DNA of 15,693 nucleotides from an uncultured Rubrobacteraceae bacterium (lineage in GTDB: Bacteria > Actinomycetota > Rubrobacteria > Rubrobacterales > Rubrobacteraceae): contig CADCUZ010000022.1 of the NCBI GenBank assembly GCA_902806015.1, positions 1-15,693 of the forward strand, written 5' to 3'. Of the stretch, positions 1 through 7,200 are shown piece after piece. Position 1 is the stretch's first letter. Every line of letters starts with the position of its first letter. The translations under genes were made by a program, and so were the position numbers. The notes beneath the pieces are model-generated. The model was not told where the DNA came from. It did not search any database and saw only the letters and a program-made list of their open reading frames with translations.

Positions 1-576
1 CGCCACCCCCGTCCCACCCCCCCCGGCCAGGGCGCCCAACGCGAGCTCCGTCAACGTGTGCCGTTGGAGCCTCAGCCGCGCCCAGAACACGGCCGGCAGT
101 AGCAGTAAGGCCGGCAGGCCCCAGGACCCGAAAACGAAAATCAGGCAGACCGCCGTTCCGGCCACGCCGGCCGCGTGCAGCGAGATGTTTATGAGCTGCG
201 TGAGCAGGGCGAAGATCACGGTGGCGATGGCGTAGGAGAGGAGGGCCGCCGTCAGTTCCGCGGGCCCGCCCAGCCCGTAGACCAGCAGGAAGGCGCCCGC
301 GTGCAAGGCCGCGACGACGCGCAGGGGGCCGACCCGCTCGGCGCGCGGGATGCTGCGCGGGTCACGGACCTTGCCGGAGCGGGTAAGGTAAGAGAGATAG
401 AGGAGCGAGAGCCCGCTCGTCAAGAGGACGCAGAGCAGTGCCCAGAGCAGGCCGGCCGTGCCCGCAGCCTCGGCGCCGACGGCGAGGAAGAGCGGGACCG
501 CCAGCAGGGGCAGGCGGGTGGCGGCGGAGATCAGATGGGCGAACCTGTCGGGGCGCAAAGCCCGGGGATTGTACAA
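1..576 (-). CDS. PAP2-like membrane protein, C-terminus cut by window edge
   Basis: The minus strand is open from 576 to the left edge (192 codons) and encodes a very hydrophobic protein with about five predicted membrane segments. After the first two helices comes a polar stretch, GKVRDPRSIPRAER. Later come a His motif (NISLHAAG) and RLRLQRHTLTELALGALAGG. Their order and spacing resemble the polar motifs of PAP2-type phosphatases, in the degenerate form common in actinobacterial membrane homologues (usually KISLHAAG; here Asn replaces Lys). A lipid or polyprenyl phosphatase role would follow from the family but is not shown. An in-frame TGA lies just upstream, and no ATG follows it. TTG at 576 or TTG at 558 are the plausible starts; neither has a ribosome site. 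The gene is divergent from the Nif3-like gene, with overlapping starts. Confidence 0.6.
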   Translation of the reverse strand, partial: MYNPRALRPDRFAHLISAATRLPLLAVPLFLAVGAEAAGTAGLLWALLCVLLTSGLSLLYLSYLTRSGKVRDPRSIPRAERVGPLRVVAALHAGAFLLVYGLGGPAELTAALLSYAIATVIFALLTQLINISLHAAGVAGTAVCLIFVFGSWGLPALLLLPAVFWARLRLQRHTLTELALGALAGGGGTGVA

Positions 577-577
577 T
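568..577. promoter_or_regulatory. Palindromic -10 element shared by two divergent genes
   Basis: The 10-bp palindrome ATTGTACAAT contains TACAAT on both strands (572-577 plus, 573-568 minus). If each is a -10 box, plus transcription would begin near 584-585, at the GTG codon of the Nif3-like gene. Minus transcription would begin near 561, three bases before a TTG codon of the PAP2-like gene. No Shine-Dalgarno sequence precedes either gene, which fits leaderless or near-leaderless mRNAs. I see no good -35 on either side, so this is inference from position and symmetry. Confidence 0.4.
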
Positions 578-1667
578 GCCGGGCGTGGCAGATGCGCGCG
601 ACATCATCGCGGCCGTCGAGCGGGTGGCCCCGCCCCCGTTGGCCGAAGGCTGGGACACCTGCGGGCTGCAGGTCGGGCACCGGGTGGCGGGGGTGGGCCG
701 GGTCCTCGTCGCCCTGACGCCGCTGCCGGAGGTCTTCGAGGAGGCCGCGGAGATCGGGGCTGACTTCCTGCTCTTCCACCACCCCCTGATCTTTTCCCCG
801 CTAAAAGGCGTGGATACCGGATCTTACCCGGGGGATCTGGTAGCCCGCGCGATCTCGGAGAACCTCGCCGTCTACGCCGCCCACACTAGCTACGATGCAG
901 CACCAGACGGCGTCTCCGTGGCCCTGGCGGAGGCCATCGGCCTGCGCGGTCCGCTGGAGGTCGTCTCCCCTAGGGGCGCCCTGCGCAAGCTGGTCGTCTT
1001 CGTGCCGGAGGGGGCCGAGGACGCGGTGGCCGGGGCGCTCTCGGGCGCGGGGGCCGGCGTGATCGGGGACTACACCCGGTGCACGTTCCGGACACCCGGC
1101 ACCGGCACCTTCCTCCCCGGCGAGGGGAGCGACCCTTACCTGGGCGAGCCGGGCAGGCTACAGCGGGCGGCCGAGATCCGCCTGGAGACGGTCGTTCCGG
1201 CGCACCTGGCGCGGGACGCCGCGGACGCGGCGGCCGCCGCGCACCCCTACGAGGAGGTCCCGATAGACGTCTACCCGGTCGAGGGCTCCCCGGAGGGTTG
1301 CGGTTACGGGAGGATCGGGGACCTGCCGGAGCCCCTAACGGCCGAAGGGCTGCGCCAGCGGGTCTCTGACTCTTTGGGCTTCCCGGCCCGCCTGGTGGCG
1401 GACCCAGACCCCGTCCGCGAGGGCGGACGCGTCGCCGTGGTGGGGGGGTCCGGAGGCTCGTTCATCGCCGAGGTCGCCGCCTCCGGCGCGGGGGCCTACG
1501 TGACCGGCGACCTCGACTACCACGACGCGCTGCTCGCCGAGTCGCTCGGCCTCGCCGCGATAGACGCGGGCCACGCCGCCACGGAGCTGCCTTCCCTAGA
1601 ACCGCTGGCCCGCCGCCTCGCAGGACTGGTGGACGTGCCGGTCGGGGTCAGCCGGGTCAGGCGATGA
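576..1667 (+). CDS. Nif3-like dinuclear metal center protein (YqfO/DUF34 type)
   Basis: Encodes 363 aa, the length of the long, insert-containing Nif3 proteins (about 370 aa). The N-terminal half has WDTCGLQVG (residues 26-34), the metal-binding LLFHHPLIF (His68, His69) and AAHTSYD (usual form AHTNLD; Asp107). The C-terminal half has TGDLDYHD (His316) and AIDAGHAATE (His333, Glu337). Together these supply the two-metal site of the family. The middle carries the PII/CutA-like insert ending in AAHPYEEVPIDVYPV. Members are often labelled GTP cyclohydrolase 1 type 2 homologue, but the cellular role is unsettled. ATG at 576 is the first start beside the family N-terminus. GTG at 585 (VADARDIIAAVERVAPP) is equally good and would suit a leaderless transcript. 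The frame is open further upstream, but that part is antisense to the PAP2-like gene. Confidence 0.88.
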   Translation: MPGVADARDIIAAVERVAPPPLAEGWDTCGLQVGHRVAGVGRVLVALTPLPEVFEEAAEIGADFLLFHHPLIFSPLKGVDTGSYPGDLVARAISENLAVYAAHTSYDAAPDGVSVALAEAIGLRGPLEVVSPRGALRKLVVFVPEGAEDAVAGALSGAGAGVIGDYTRCTFRTPGTGTFLPGEGSDPYLGEPGRLQRAAEIRLETVVPAHLARDAADAAAAAHPYEEVPIDVYPVEGSPEGCGYGRIGDLPEPLTAEGLRQRVSDSLGFPARLVADPDPVREGGRVAVVGGSGGSFIAEVAASGAGAYVTGDLDYHDALLAESLGLAAIDAGHAATELPSLEPLARRLAGLVDVPVGVSRVRR

Positions 1668-1705
1668 GGCGGGCTGGTACGCCCCACACCCTTCGCTTTT
1701 AGCCG

Positions 1706-2264
1706 TCAGCTCCGTGTAGGCGGCGGAACCGTTTGGAGATGCTCCGTTTGGATCGCGTAGCGGGCCTGTTCGCGGCCTTCGTGGAGGGCGTATCCCTCGA
1801 CGGTCAGGCCGATCTTCTCGAGCACGCGGCGGGAGGCGACGTTCTCGGCGTCGGCGATGGCTAACATGCGGGTGAGGCCGCCCCTCTCGAAGCCGTAGCG
1901 GAGCATCGCCAGCGCAACCTCGGTGGCGAACCCCCTCCCCCACTCCCGGCGCGGGATGCCGTACAGCACCCCGACTTCGGGCCCGAAATCGGGGTGTCGC
2001 AGGCCGCAGAAGCCCGTCGGTGCTGCCTTGTCTTCCTCCTTCTCAGCATTCCAGAGCCCGAACCCGGCTCGCGCGAAGCCCTCGAAGGCCTCCCGGGCGG
2101 CTGCCTCGGCCCTTTCGGGGGGATCACATCGCCGCCCCAGAAGAACCGCCGCATCGCCGGGTCTGTCCGTAGGCGGTGGAGGTCCTCCACGTCTTCGATC
2201 GAGACCGGGCGGAGTACGGTCTCCTGACGGTCCGGATGGCGTACCGGGCCCCGGCGTCTTCCAT
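1706..2264 (-). pseudogene. GNAT acetyltransferase (RimJ/RimL type), two frameshifts
   Basis: ATG at 2264 directly follows the TGA of the sugar kinase, suggesting translational coupling. The reading starts MEDAGARYAIRT. It must change frame near 2218-2232 to continue ETVLRPVSIEDVEDLHRL, and again at a run of six G (2117-2122) to continue ERAEAAAREAFEGFARAGFG. The last segment (GIPRREWGRGFATEVALAML, then ENVASRRVLEKIGL) is the classic GNAT acetyl-CoA-binding region of ribosomal-protein-alanine acetyltransferase-like enzymes. Once joined, the protein is about 185 aa, the normal size, and no other domain is missing. One extra C (minus strand) in the homopolymer repairs the second break. The gene is therefore either a young pseudogene or intact with sequencing errors. 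Its substrate cannot be inferred. Confidence 0.75.
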
Positions 2265-3218
2265 TCAGCCTCCCGACACGAACCTTTCTAACTCGTCCCT
2301 CGTCGGCAGGGCGCGCATGGCGCCGAAGTCCGTGCAGGCGAGCGCGCCGGCCGCGCAGCCGCGGAGCGTCGCCTCGCGGACCCGTTCTTCCTTATCTAAG
2401 GGCCCATCCGAGAGGTGGACCAGGGCCGCGGCGAGAAAGGCATCCCCGGCCCCGGTGGCGTCTACGACCGCCTCGATGTCGAAAGCGGGGACCTCCCCGC
2501 TGAAGTCACGGGTGGCGTAAAAGGCGCCGTCGGACCCTTTGCTGACCAGGACCAAAAGGATGCCGCGGTCCAGCAGCATCCTGGTCGCCTCTTCGACGCT
2601 CGTCGTGCCGAGCAGGGGCTCGACCTCGTCGTCGCCAAGCTTCACGAGGGTCGAGAGGTCGAGCAACGGCCCCACGGCATCCCTGGCGGCCTCGCGGCCC
2701 TCCCACAAATGCTCCCGGAAGTTCACGTCGAAGGCTACCGGGATGCCCTGCTCCCGGGCCAGCTCCGCGAAGCGGCGCGTGGCGGAGCGCGCGGGCTCCC
2801 GGATAAGCGGGATGCTGCCGAAGTTCACGAATGAGGCGCCGGATAGGAGGTCCTTGGAGACGTCGTCTGGCGAGAGAAGCTCGTCGGCGGCGGGGCTGGA
2901 GCGGTAGAAGGTAAACTCGCGGTCGCCGCTCTCGCTTATCTCCACGAAGGCCAGCGAGGTGCGGGTGGGAGGCTTTTGGCGACTCACGCCCCCGGTCTCG
3001 ACGCCCTCGGACTGCAGGGCGCGCAGGATAAAGTCCCCGAAAAGGTCCTCCCCGACGCTCCCGACAAAGGCGGCCTCCGACCCGAGCCGGGAGGCCGCGA
3101 CCGCGACGTTGGCCGGTGCGCCCCCGGGCCGGGCGACGAAGCCTAGCTCTACGTCCGAGATAGGCTCCCCCCTGTAGATGTCCGAGACGACCTCACCGAG
3201 CGCCACTATTTTCCCCAA
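2265..3218 (-). CDS. PfkB-family carbohydrate kinase, fructokinase-like
   Basis: A 317-aa ribokinase/PfkB-fold kinase that would phosphorylate a sugar with ATP in the cytoplasm. PfkB signature 1 is GGAPANVAVAASRLG (residues 32-46). Signature 2 is DATGAGDAF (253-261), with the catalytic base Asp259 and the GAGD anion hole. FDVNFREHLW (163-172) and the overall order match bacterial fructokinases, so fructose is the best guess. The TTG at 3218 was chosen because MGKIVALGEVVSDIY is the family N-terminus and GGGGGGAAAGC lies just upstream. An upstream ATG at 3287 would overlap the isomerase gene and add a non-homologous tail. It lies 31 bp after mannose-6-phosphate isomerase and abuts the GNAT start, so the three probably form one operon. 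With the isomerase it would connect fructose, fructose-6-P and mannose-6-P. Confidence 0.85.
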   Translation of the reverse strand: MGKIVALGEVVSDIYRGEPISDVELGFVARPGGAPANVAVAASRLGSEAAFVGSVGEDLFGDFILRALQSEGVETGGVSRQKPPTRTSLAFVEISESGDREFTFYRSSPAADELLSPDDVSKDLLSGASFVNFGSIPLIREPARSATRRFAELAREQGIPVAFDVNFREHLWEGREAARDAVGPLLDLSTLVKLGDDEVEPLLGTTSVEEATRMLLDRGILLVLVSKGSDGAFYATRDFSGEVPAFDIEAVVDATGAGDAFLAAALVHLSDGPLDKEERVREATLRGCAAGALACTDFGAMRALPTRDELERFVSGG

Positions 3219-3249
3219 AGCTTTCCCCCCGAATCTCCCGCCAAGGCGG

Positions 3250-4317
3250 CTAGACGTCCACCTCGCCGAGACTCCGGATCTCCTCATCCGTATGCCCCGC
3301 CTCCCGCAACGGCCCGACGACGTCCTCCTTCGGGTCCGGCACGTAGCACGCCACCACGCTGGCCTCCCCGTCCGGGACGACCCGCGCCTCCCCGATTGCG
3401 GCCGGCAGGATGCAGCTCTCGGCCCTCCCGAGCCTCTCCGTACCCCCCTCGTACTCCACCTCTACACCGCTCTCCCCGACGTTCGAGAGCGTGACGAAGC
3501 GCCGCGGGTGCGCGGGCTCGGTGTGTGGCCCCCTCAGGTTCCAGCGCTCCAGGGCGAAGTGCGGCCCGGCGCAGCACAGGACCCGCCGGTTCGCGTCGCC
3601 TTCCAGCGCGAGGCCCGGGTTCGGGCGGGGCATGAAGTCCGTCTTCAGCTCGTCGAGGGTCGCCTCTATGTTGGCGTCCCATTCCCCTTCGCCCAGGCGG
3701 TTGCCGTAGAGGTCTTCTGGCATCACGAACTGGCCGAGGTCGGAGGTCTGTTGGACCTCGGCGATCAGGGTGCCGGGGCCGAAGGTGTGGAGGACGCCGC
3801 CGGGTACGTAGACCGTGTCGCCGGCCCGGATGCCGTAGCGCGGCATCACGGAGTCGTAGTCCTGCCGCTTGAAGGCCCCGAAGAGATCCTCGCGGGAAAA
3901 ACCATCCTTTATGCCGGCAAGGATCGAGGCGCCTGGCTCCGCCCAGAGGATGTGCCAAGCTTCGCTCTTGCCGTGGGGCTCGCCGTGCTTGGTGCGCGCG
4001 GTCTCGTCGTCGGGGTGGAGGTGGACGGGAAGCATGTGGGAGGCGTCAAGAAACTTGAGCAGGATCGGGAAGTGCGGCCCGCGCCAACCCTCCCCCACCA
4101 GCTCGTCCGGGAACTCGCCGACGAGGTCGTGGAGGGTCCGCCCGGCGTGGGTGCCGTTCGCGACCGTGCCAGGCGCGTCGCGGTAGTCGCTTATCTCCCA
4201 CGTCTCGGCGACCACGCCCTCCGGTACGTCTTCTTTGCCGAGCCTCTCCGGTATCAGCCGTTCGCCGAAAGCGTATCCGCGCACGTGGAAGGTGAGCTTT
4301 AGCGGGTACCGTTCCAT
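3250..4317 (-). CDS. manA: Class I mannose-6-phosphate isomerase
   Basis: A 355-aa cupin-type, zinc-dependent isomerase interconverting mannose-6-P and fructose-6-P. Metal ligands appear at His99 and His101 (PVHLHPDD), Glu119 (GKSEAWHIL) and His177 (VPGGVLHTFGPG), followed by the diagnostic LIAEVQQTSD. The C-terminal cupin half ends GPLREAGHTDEEIRSLGEVDV. ATG at 4317 fits the family N-terminus MERYPLKLTF. The frame is open up to a TTG at 4359, but that stretch reads only Glu/Lys because it is a purine-rich ribosome-binding tract made of a 14-bp sequence repeated with a 15-bp period (4321-4334, 4336-4349). It is the first gene of the kinase/GNAT operon. A 14-bp palindrome at 4347-4360 lies in the presumed leader and may be an operator. 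Similar enzymes also act on other sugar phosphates, so mannose specificity is inferred. Confidence 0.87.
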   Translation of the reverse strand: MERYPLKLTFHVRGYAFGERLIPERLGKEDVPEGVVAETWEISDYRDAPGTVANGTHAGRTLHDLVGEFPDELVGEGWRGPHFPILLKFLDASHMLPVHLHPDDETARTKHGEPHGKSEAWHILWAEPGASILAGIKDGFSREDLFGAFKRQDYDSVMPRYGIRAGDTVYVPGGVLHTFGPGTLIAEVQQTSDLGQFVMPEDLYGNRLGEGEWDANIEATLDELKTDFMPRPNPGLALEGDANRRVLCCAGPHFALERWNLRGPHTEPAHPRRFVTLSNVGESGVEVEYEGGTERLGRAESCILPAAIGEARVVPDGEASVVACYVPDPKEDVVGPLREAGHTDEEIRSLGEVDV

Positions 4318-4346
4318 CCCCTCCTCTTCCTTTTCCTCCTCTTCCT

Positions 4347-4360
4347 TTTGACGCGTCAAA
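4347..4360. promoter_or_regulatory. 14-bp palindrome, possible operator in manA leader
   Basis: TTTGACGCGTCAAA is a perfect palindrome with a central CG, the style of LacI-family sugar-regulator operators. It lies between the isomerase start and the overlapping -10 boxes at 4380-4387. Bound protein would sit about 13-26 bases downstream of the predicted isomerase transcription start. No regulator gene is nearby, so the cognate factor is unknown. Confidence 0.45.
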
Positions 4361-4379
4361 CCCGTCGTAGCAATTTCGC

Positions 4380-4387
4380 ACTATACA
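4380..4387. promoter_or_regulatory. Overlapping divergent -10 boxes
   Basis: ACTATACA holds TATACA on the plus strand (4382-4387) and TATAGT on the minus strand (4385-4380). Predicted starts are near 4394 for the kinase pseudogene and near 4373 for the isomerase operon. Convincing -35 boxes are not seen, so this is suggestive only. Confidence 0.4.
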
Positions 4388-4390
4388 AGA

Positions 4391-4410
4391 CGGCGCGCAG
4401 GAGCGCGCCG
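4391..4410 (+). promoter_or_regulatory. Perfect 8-bp hairpin in the leader of the kinase pseudogene
   Basis: CGGCGCGC and GCGCGCCG flank the 4-base loop AGGA. The stem lies at the predicted 5' end of the plus-strand transcript, about 20 bases before the ATG at 4431. It has no T-run after it, so it is not a terminator. It may stabilise or regulate the message; it may also now be purposeless, since the gene behind it is broken. Confidence 0.4.
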
Positions 4411-4430
4411 CGGGGACAAGAGGGCAGCCG

Positions 4431-5192
4431 ATGGCGGACGTGGTCGTGGCGGGTCACTTTTGCGTGGACCTATCCCGACGCTGCCCCCAGCTCACCGGCG
4501 GTTTCTCCTACAACCCCAGCTTGCTCGTGGAGATCAGCCCGGTGACCGTCTCGACCGGCGGGTGCGCGCCGAACACGGGCGGGACCCTGCATCGCCTCGG
4601 CTCGCGGGTGAGGCTAGTGGGCCGGGTCGGCGACGACCCGTTCGGCGGCATCGTCCGGCGGATGCTCGCCGCGGACGGGCTGGACGGCAGCATACGGACC
4701 GCCCCTGGCGACTCTACATCCTATAGCATCATCCTGAGCACCCCGGCGGAAATCGGATGTTCCTCCACTTCGACGGAGCAAACGGCTCCTTCGGCGAAGA
4801 AGACCTGACCGACGCGGCCCGCCGGCGCCAGGATTTTCCGCTACGGCTATCCGCCCATACTGCGCAAGATGTACGAGGACAGCGACGAAAACCTCGCCGG
4901 GTTCCTGGCACGCGCGAAGGGGCGGGCATCGTCACCTCCCTGGCGCCTCCTGGCGGACGCTCGCCGCCCGACCCCCACGAAGAGGCTCCCCAACGGCGGC
5001 GCGGAGTACGCGGCGGACGCCCTCGAGAGGGCGGCCTTCGGCTTTTCGGATACGGGAGCCGTTCCCGCCCCGAACTACGAGGAGGCCCCCAAACCCTGCG
5101 GGGACCACGCGGAGTACGAACGTCTCTACGCCGAGGTTCACGAGCCGCTGCGCTCGCGCCTCGGACAACTCAAGACCGCCGTCCTGCGGTAG
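4431..5192 (+). pseudogene. Chimeric sugar-kinase pseudogene: PfkB head, FGGY-like tail
   Basis: The 5' part reads as a clean PfkB N-terminus: MADVVVAGHFCVDLSRRCP, then STGGCAPNTGGTLHRLG, then GRVGDDPFGGIVRRML, up to SIILSTP near 4745. Homology then jumps frame to MFLHFDGANGSFGEEDLTDA (from 4757). It jumps again near 4830 to ARIFRYGYPPILRKMYEDSD, and near 4920 a third frame briefly gives GAGIVTSL. The central and C-terminal PfkB domain, including GAGD, is absent. The last about 40 residues before the stop (NYEEAPKPCGDHAEYERLYA and following) instead resemble the C-terminal helix of FGGY kinases such as xylulokinase. The likeliest history is a deletion joining two adjacent kinase genes, plus frameshifts. 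The PfkB part is certain; the FGGY assignment is tentative. No active kinase could be made. Confidence 0.75.
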
Positions 5193-5242
5193 GGATACGC
5201 ACCCCACCGCGTTTTGGTGGCTGTTGGCGCTATGACGAGGTG

Positions 5243-5263
5243 GTCGGCGCTCTCAAAGCCGAC
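5243..5263. terminator. Inverted repeat between kinase pseudogene and EamA gene
   Basis: GTCGGC and GCCGAC form a 6-bp stem around a 9-base loop. It lies between two convergent genes and could slow transcription from either side. It lacks a T-run, so it is not a standard intrinsic terminator. Confidence 0.3.
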
Positions 5264-5281
5264 GGCGCGGTCCGCGAAGCT

Positions 5282-6169
5282 CTACCGGCGGGCCAGGTAG
5301 ACGCCGAGCAGGATAACTGCGCCCCCAATTATCTTGTTCCAACCCAGCGTCTCTCCGAAAAAGACGATGCCAGAGGTGACGCCCACCAGGGTGATGAGGT
5401 ACTGGTAGACGAGCACCCGGTTCGCCCCGATGCGGCTGATGCCGTTCTGCCATGCCGCGAAGGCGAAGGCCGTAGCGAACACGGCCGCGTACCCGACCGC
5501 CAGCAGCGGCCCCGCCCCGACCTCCCGCCACTCCACGCCGATGAGCTGCGGCGAGGAGAGCAGCAAGAGAGCGGGCGCCCCGAAGAGCACCGGGTAGGTC
5601 GCGACCGCCAGCGGCGAGTAGCGCTCGAGGAGCGGCATCGAGAGCACCGCGTACGCCCCGACGCAGACGGCGGCCATAAGGACCAGGGCCTCGCCGAGAA
5701 GGTCGGCGCCCCCGGCCCCCAGCCCCTCGGAGACGACGCAGGCGACGCCGGCCACGGAGAGGCCCACGCCGAGGACACCCCTGGCGGTGGGCCGTTCCAG
5801 GCCGAGCACCGAGCCGAGCAGGAGGCCCCACACGGGGGCTGTGGCGAAGATCAGGCCGGTGCTCGCCGCGCTGGCGAGGCTGACGCCGAAAGTGAAGCCG
5901 GTCTGGGCGGTCGCCACCCCGAAGCACCCGAGCGCCGCCATTGGCAGCAGGTCCCTTTTTGCGAGCCGGCTCTTCGGCTCCACCAGACGCAGCACGCAGT
6001 ACAGCAGCCCACCCCCCACCGCGAACCGGACGCCCACGAGCACGAGCGGGGGTATGGAGCCGGCCGCGTACTTGGTCGCCGCGAAGTTGAGGCCCCAGAA
6101 GACCGCCGCGAAGACCAGCGCGGCCTCCGTGACGAAGGCCCCGCCGTCCGCCTTCGCCTCCCCCACCAA
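5282..6169 (-). CDS. EamA/DMT-superfamily permease
   Basis: About 295 aa with ten predicted membrane helices in two five-helix halves, the normal EamA (RhaT-like) size and layout. Recognisable pieces are VFWGLNFAATKYAAGSIPP in helix 1, ATAQTGFTFGVSLASAAST and LIFATAPVWGLLLGSVLGLE in the first half, and YQYLITLVGVTSGIVFFGE with a C-terminal GGAVILLGVYLARR in the second. Proteins of this family move small metabolites across the inner membrane, usually by export; the substrate cannot be told from sequence. The frame extends far upstream (to 6514), but that stretch is Arg/Pro-rich and not homologous. TTG at 6169 (then VGEAKADGG), with GGGGG about 11 bases upstream, is my choice. GTG at 6166 is an alternative. 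The neighbours on both sides are decayed genes, so it is probably a single-gene unit. Confidence 0.82.
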   Translation of the reverse strand: MVGEAKADGGAFVTEAALVFAAVFWGLNFAATKYAAGSIPPLVLVGVRFAVGGGLLYCVLRLVEPKSRLAKRDLLPMAALGCFGVATAQTGFTFGVSLASAASTGLIFATAPVWGLLLGSVLGLERPTARGVLGVGLSVAGVACVVSEGLGAGGADLLGEALVLMAAVCVGAYAVLSMPLLERYSPLAVATYPVLFGAPALLLLSSPQLIGVEWREVGAGPLLAVGYAAVFATAFAFAAWQNGISRIGANRVLVYQYLITLVGVTSGIVFFGETLGWNKIIGGAVILLGVYLARR

Positions 6170-6379
6170 CGGCGTTACAGCCCCCGCCCGTGGCCCGGCA
6201 TCGCCAGGGACTCCGGACCAACTCGCCGCGGGTGGCCGGCTTGCGGGGTAGGCGACGGGTCCGTCTCCGCGTCGGGCGGGGTGGGTCTGTGCGGCGGGAT
6301 CATCGGGGCCAATAGTAACCGACGCGGGACGGAAGTCCGAGCGGGCTCGCCCGGCGGCCCGCCTATCTGCGGCAGCACG

Positions 6380-6720
6380 GGCCGCCAGACGCCAGCCAGC
6401 GGGTTCGCGCCGCCGAGGCCGACGGTTTCGCGCCGTCTCCCATTCTCGGGGAGCCTGGCCTTTGCCTCTTCGGGCAGCCTCTCGTACTCGACCTCTTGGG
6501 GCCCTGCGCGCCACGAGGCGGTCGTAGAGGATATCGCGCGGCTACCCCTCTCCGAACTCGGGCGTGGGGTTCAGGGTGTGGTAGAGGTCCTCCCGGCCCG
6601 TCGCCAGAAGCGGGAGGTCGAAGAGTTGCGGCTGCTCGCATCCGACGTAGAATCTCGGGTCCGGCACCCCGTTGTACGCCTCGCAATCCGGCATCCGGCA
6701 GTCCTTCTGCAAAAGGTCCA
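6380..6720 (-). pseudogene. Decayed C-terminal coding fragment, possibly sulfatase-like
   Basis: Protein-like stretches run on the minus strand in shifting frames. From about 6720 to 6542 the frame reads DCRMPDCEAYNGVPDPRFYV, then GCEQPQLFDL, then REDLYHTLNPTPEF, and stops. Another frame continues with EVEYERLPEEAKARL (near 6490) and GLGGANPLAGVWRP (near 6400). The RFYV...QLFDL...REDL order is reminiscent of the C-terminus of sulfatases (compare DRYAMF...KLFDVREDL in the neighbour at 7201). It could thus be a damaged paralogue, but the match is short. No start or upstream domain is recognisable. An unrelated decayed gene is possible. Confidence 0.3.
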
Positions 6721-6841
6721 CCTTAAGGCGGGCGTTGGTCTCGTGGGGTGAGTCGGCGAAGAGGCCGAGCAGCACGAGCGAACCGTCGACGCCGGCGGTG
6801 GCGGCCTTGGTCCTCTCGCACGTCTCGATCGTGGGCCGGTA

Positions 6842-6937
6842 CTCGGCGGGTCCGAGGCCGTCGAGGCCTCCTCCCGAACCCCCTACGCGGTGATCCCAAT
6901 GGACATCCAGATGCCCGACATGGACGGCTACGAGGCC
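6842..6937 (+). pseudogene. Relic of a response-regulator receiver (REC) domain
   Basis: The plus strand reads LGGSEAVEASSRTPYAVIP followed by MDIQMPDMDGYEA. This is the core of a REC domain: the helix-3 region, then the strand holding the phospho-acceptor Asp (first D of MDIQMP) and the conserved MDG. It matches receiver domains of hybrid histidine kinases (typical form LMDVQMPEMDGYEAT). The surrounding 100 codons of the domain are missing. After Ala the frame turns into Arg/Pro-rich nonsense, and upstream nothing matches. It is a scrap of a lost two-component gene. Confidence 0.6.
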
Positions 6938-7200
6938 GGGAGCCCTCTTCGGCACCTCCGACGTCCTAGACAGGCTCGACCGGAAACGGCACCGCGTCAG
7001 GACCCTCCTAACCACTGAGCTCCGGGCGTATGGGGACCTCACCCTTCGGGGGTCGTGGGGAAGGTTTCCAGCTTGTTCGGAGGCTCGCGAGCACGGCACT
7101 AGCGGTCTTCCTACTCGTACCGCAGCGGGCACGCGCCCGTTCATGGCGAGTAACACCCCGGCCGTTCTTCGCCCGAAAGCTGCTACCCGAAGCCCGAAAC
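6938..7200. other. Gene-free stretch with no recognisable content
   Basis: About 260 bases between the REC relic and the stop of the sulfatase gene. Reading frames on both strands give no family resemblance, and I see no hairpin with a T-run to terminate the converging units. One plus-strand frame (VLDRLDRKRHRVRTLLTTEL) looks protein-like but matches nothing I know. Confidence 0.3.

Noticed and set aside
175..717. 180-codon plus-strand frame
   Set aside because: Gln/Glu/Gly/Arg-rich and antisense to a membrane protein with clear helices; it then overlaps the Nif3-like gene in a wrong frame.
3178..4302. 374-codon plus-strand frame
   Set aside because: Exact antisense of the mannose-6-phosphate isomerase, whose active-site motifs are unmistakable.
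4757..6751. 664-codon open frame on the plus strand
   Set aside because: Only its first 30 residues match a family (PfkB). The rest is antisense to the EamA permease and relics, and rich in Arg/Gly/Pro/Glu, as expected from an antisense frame in high-GC DNA.
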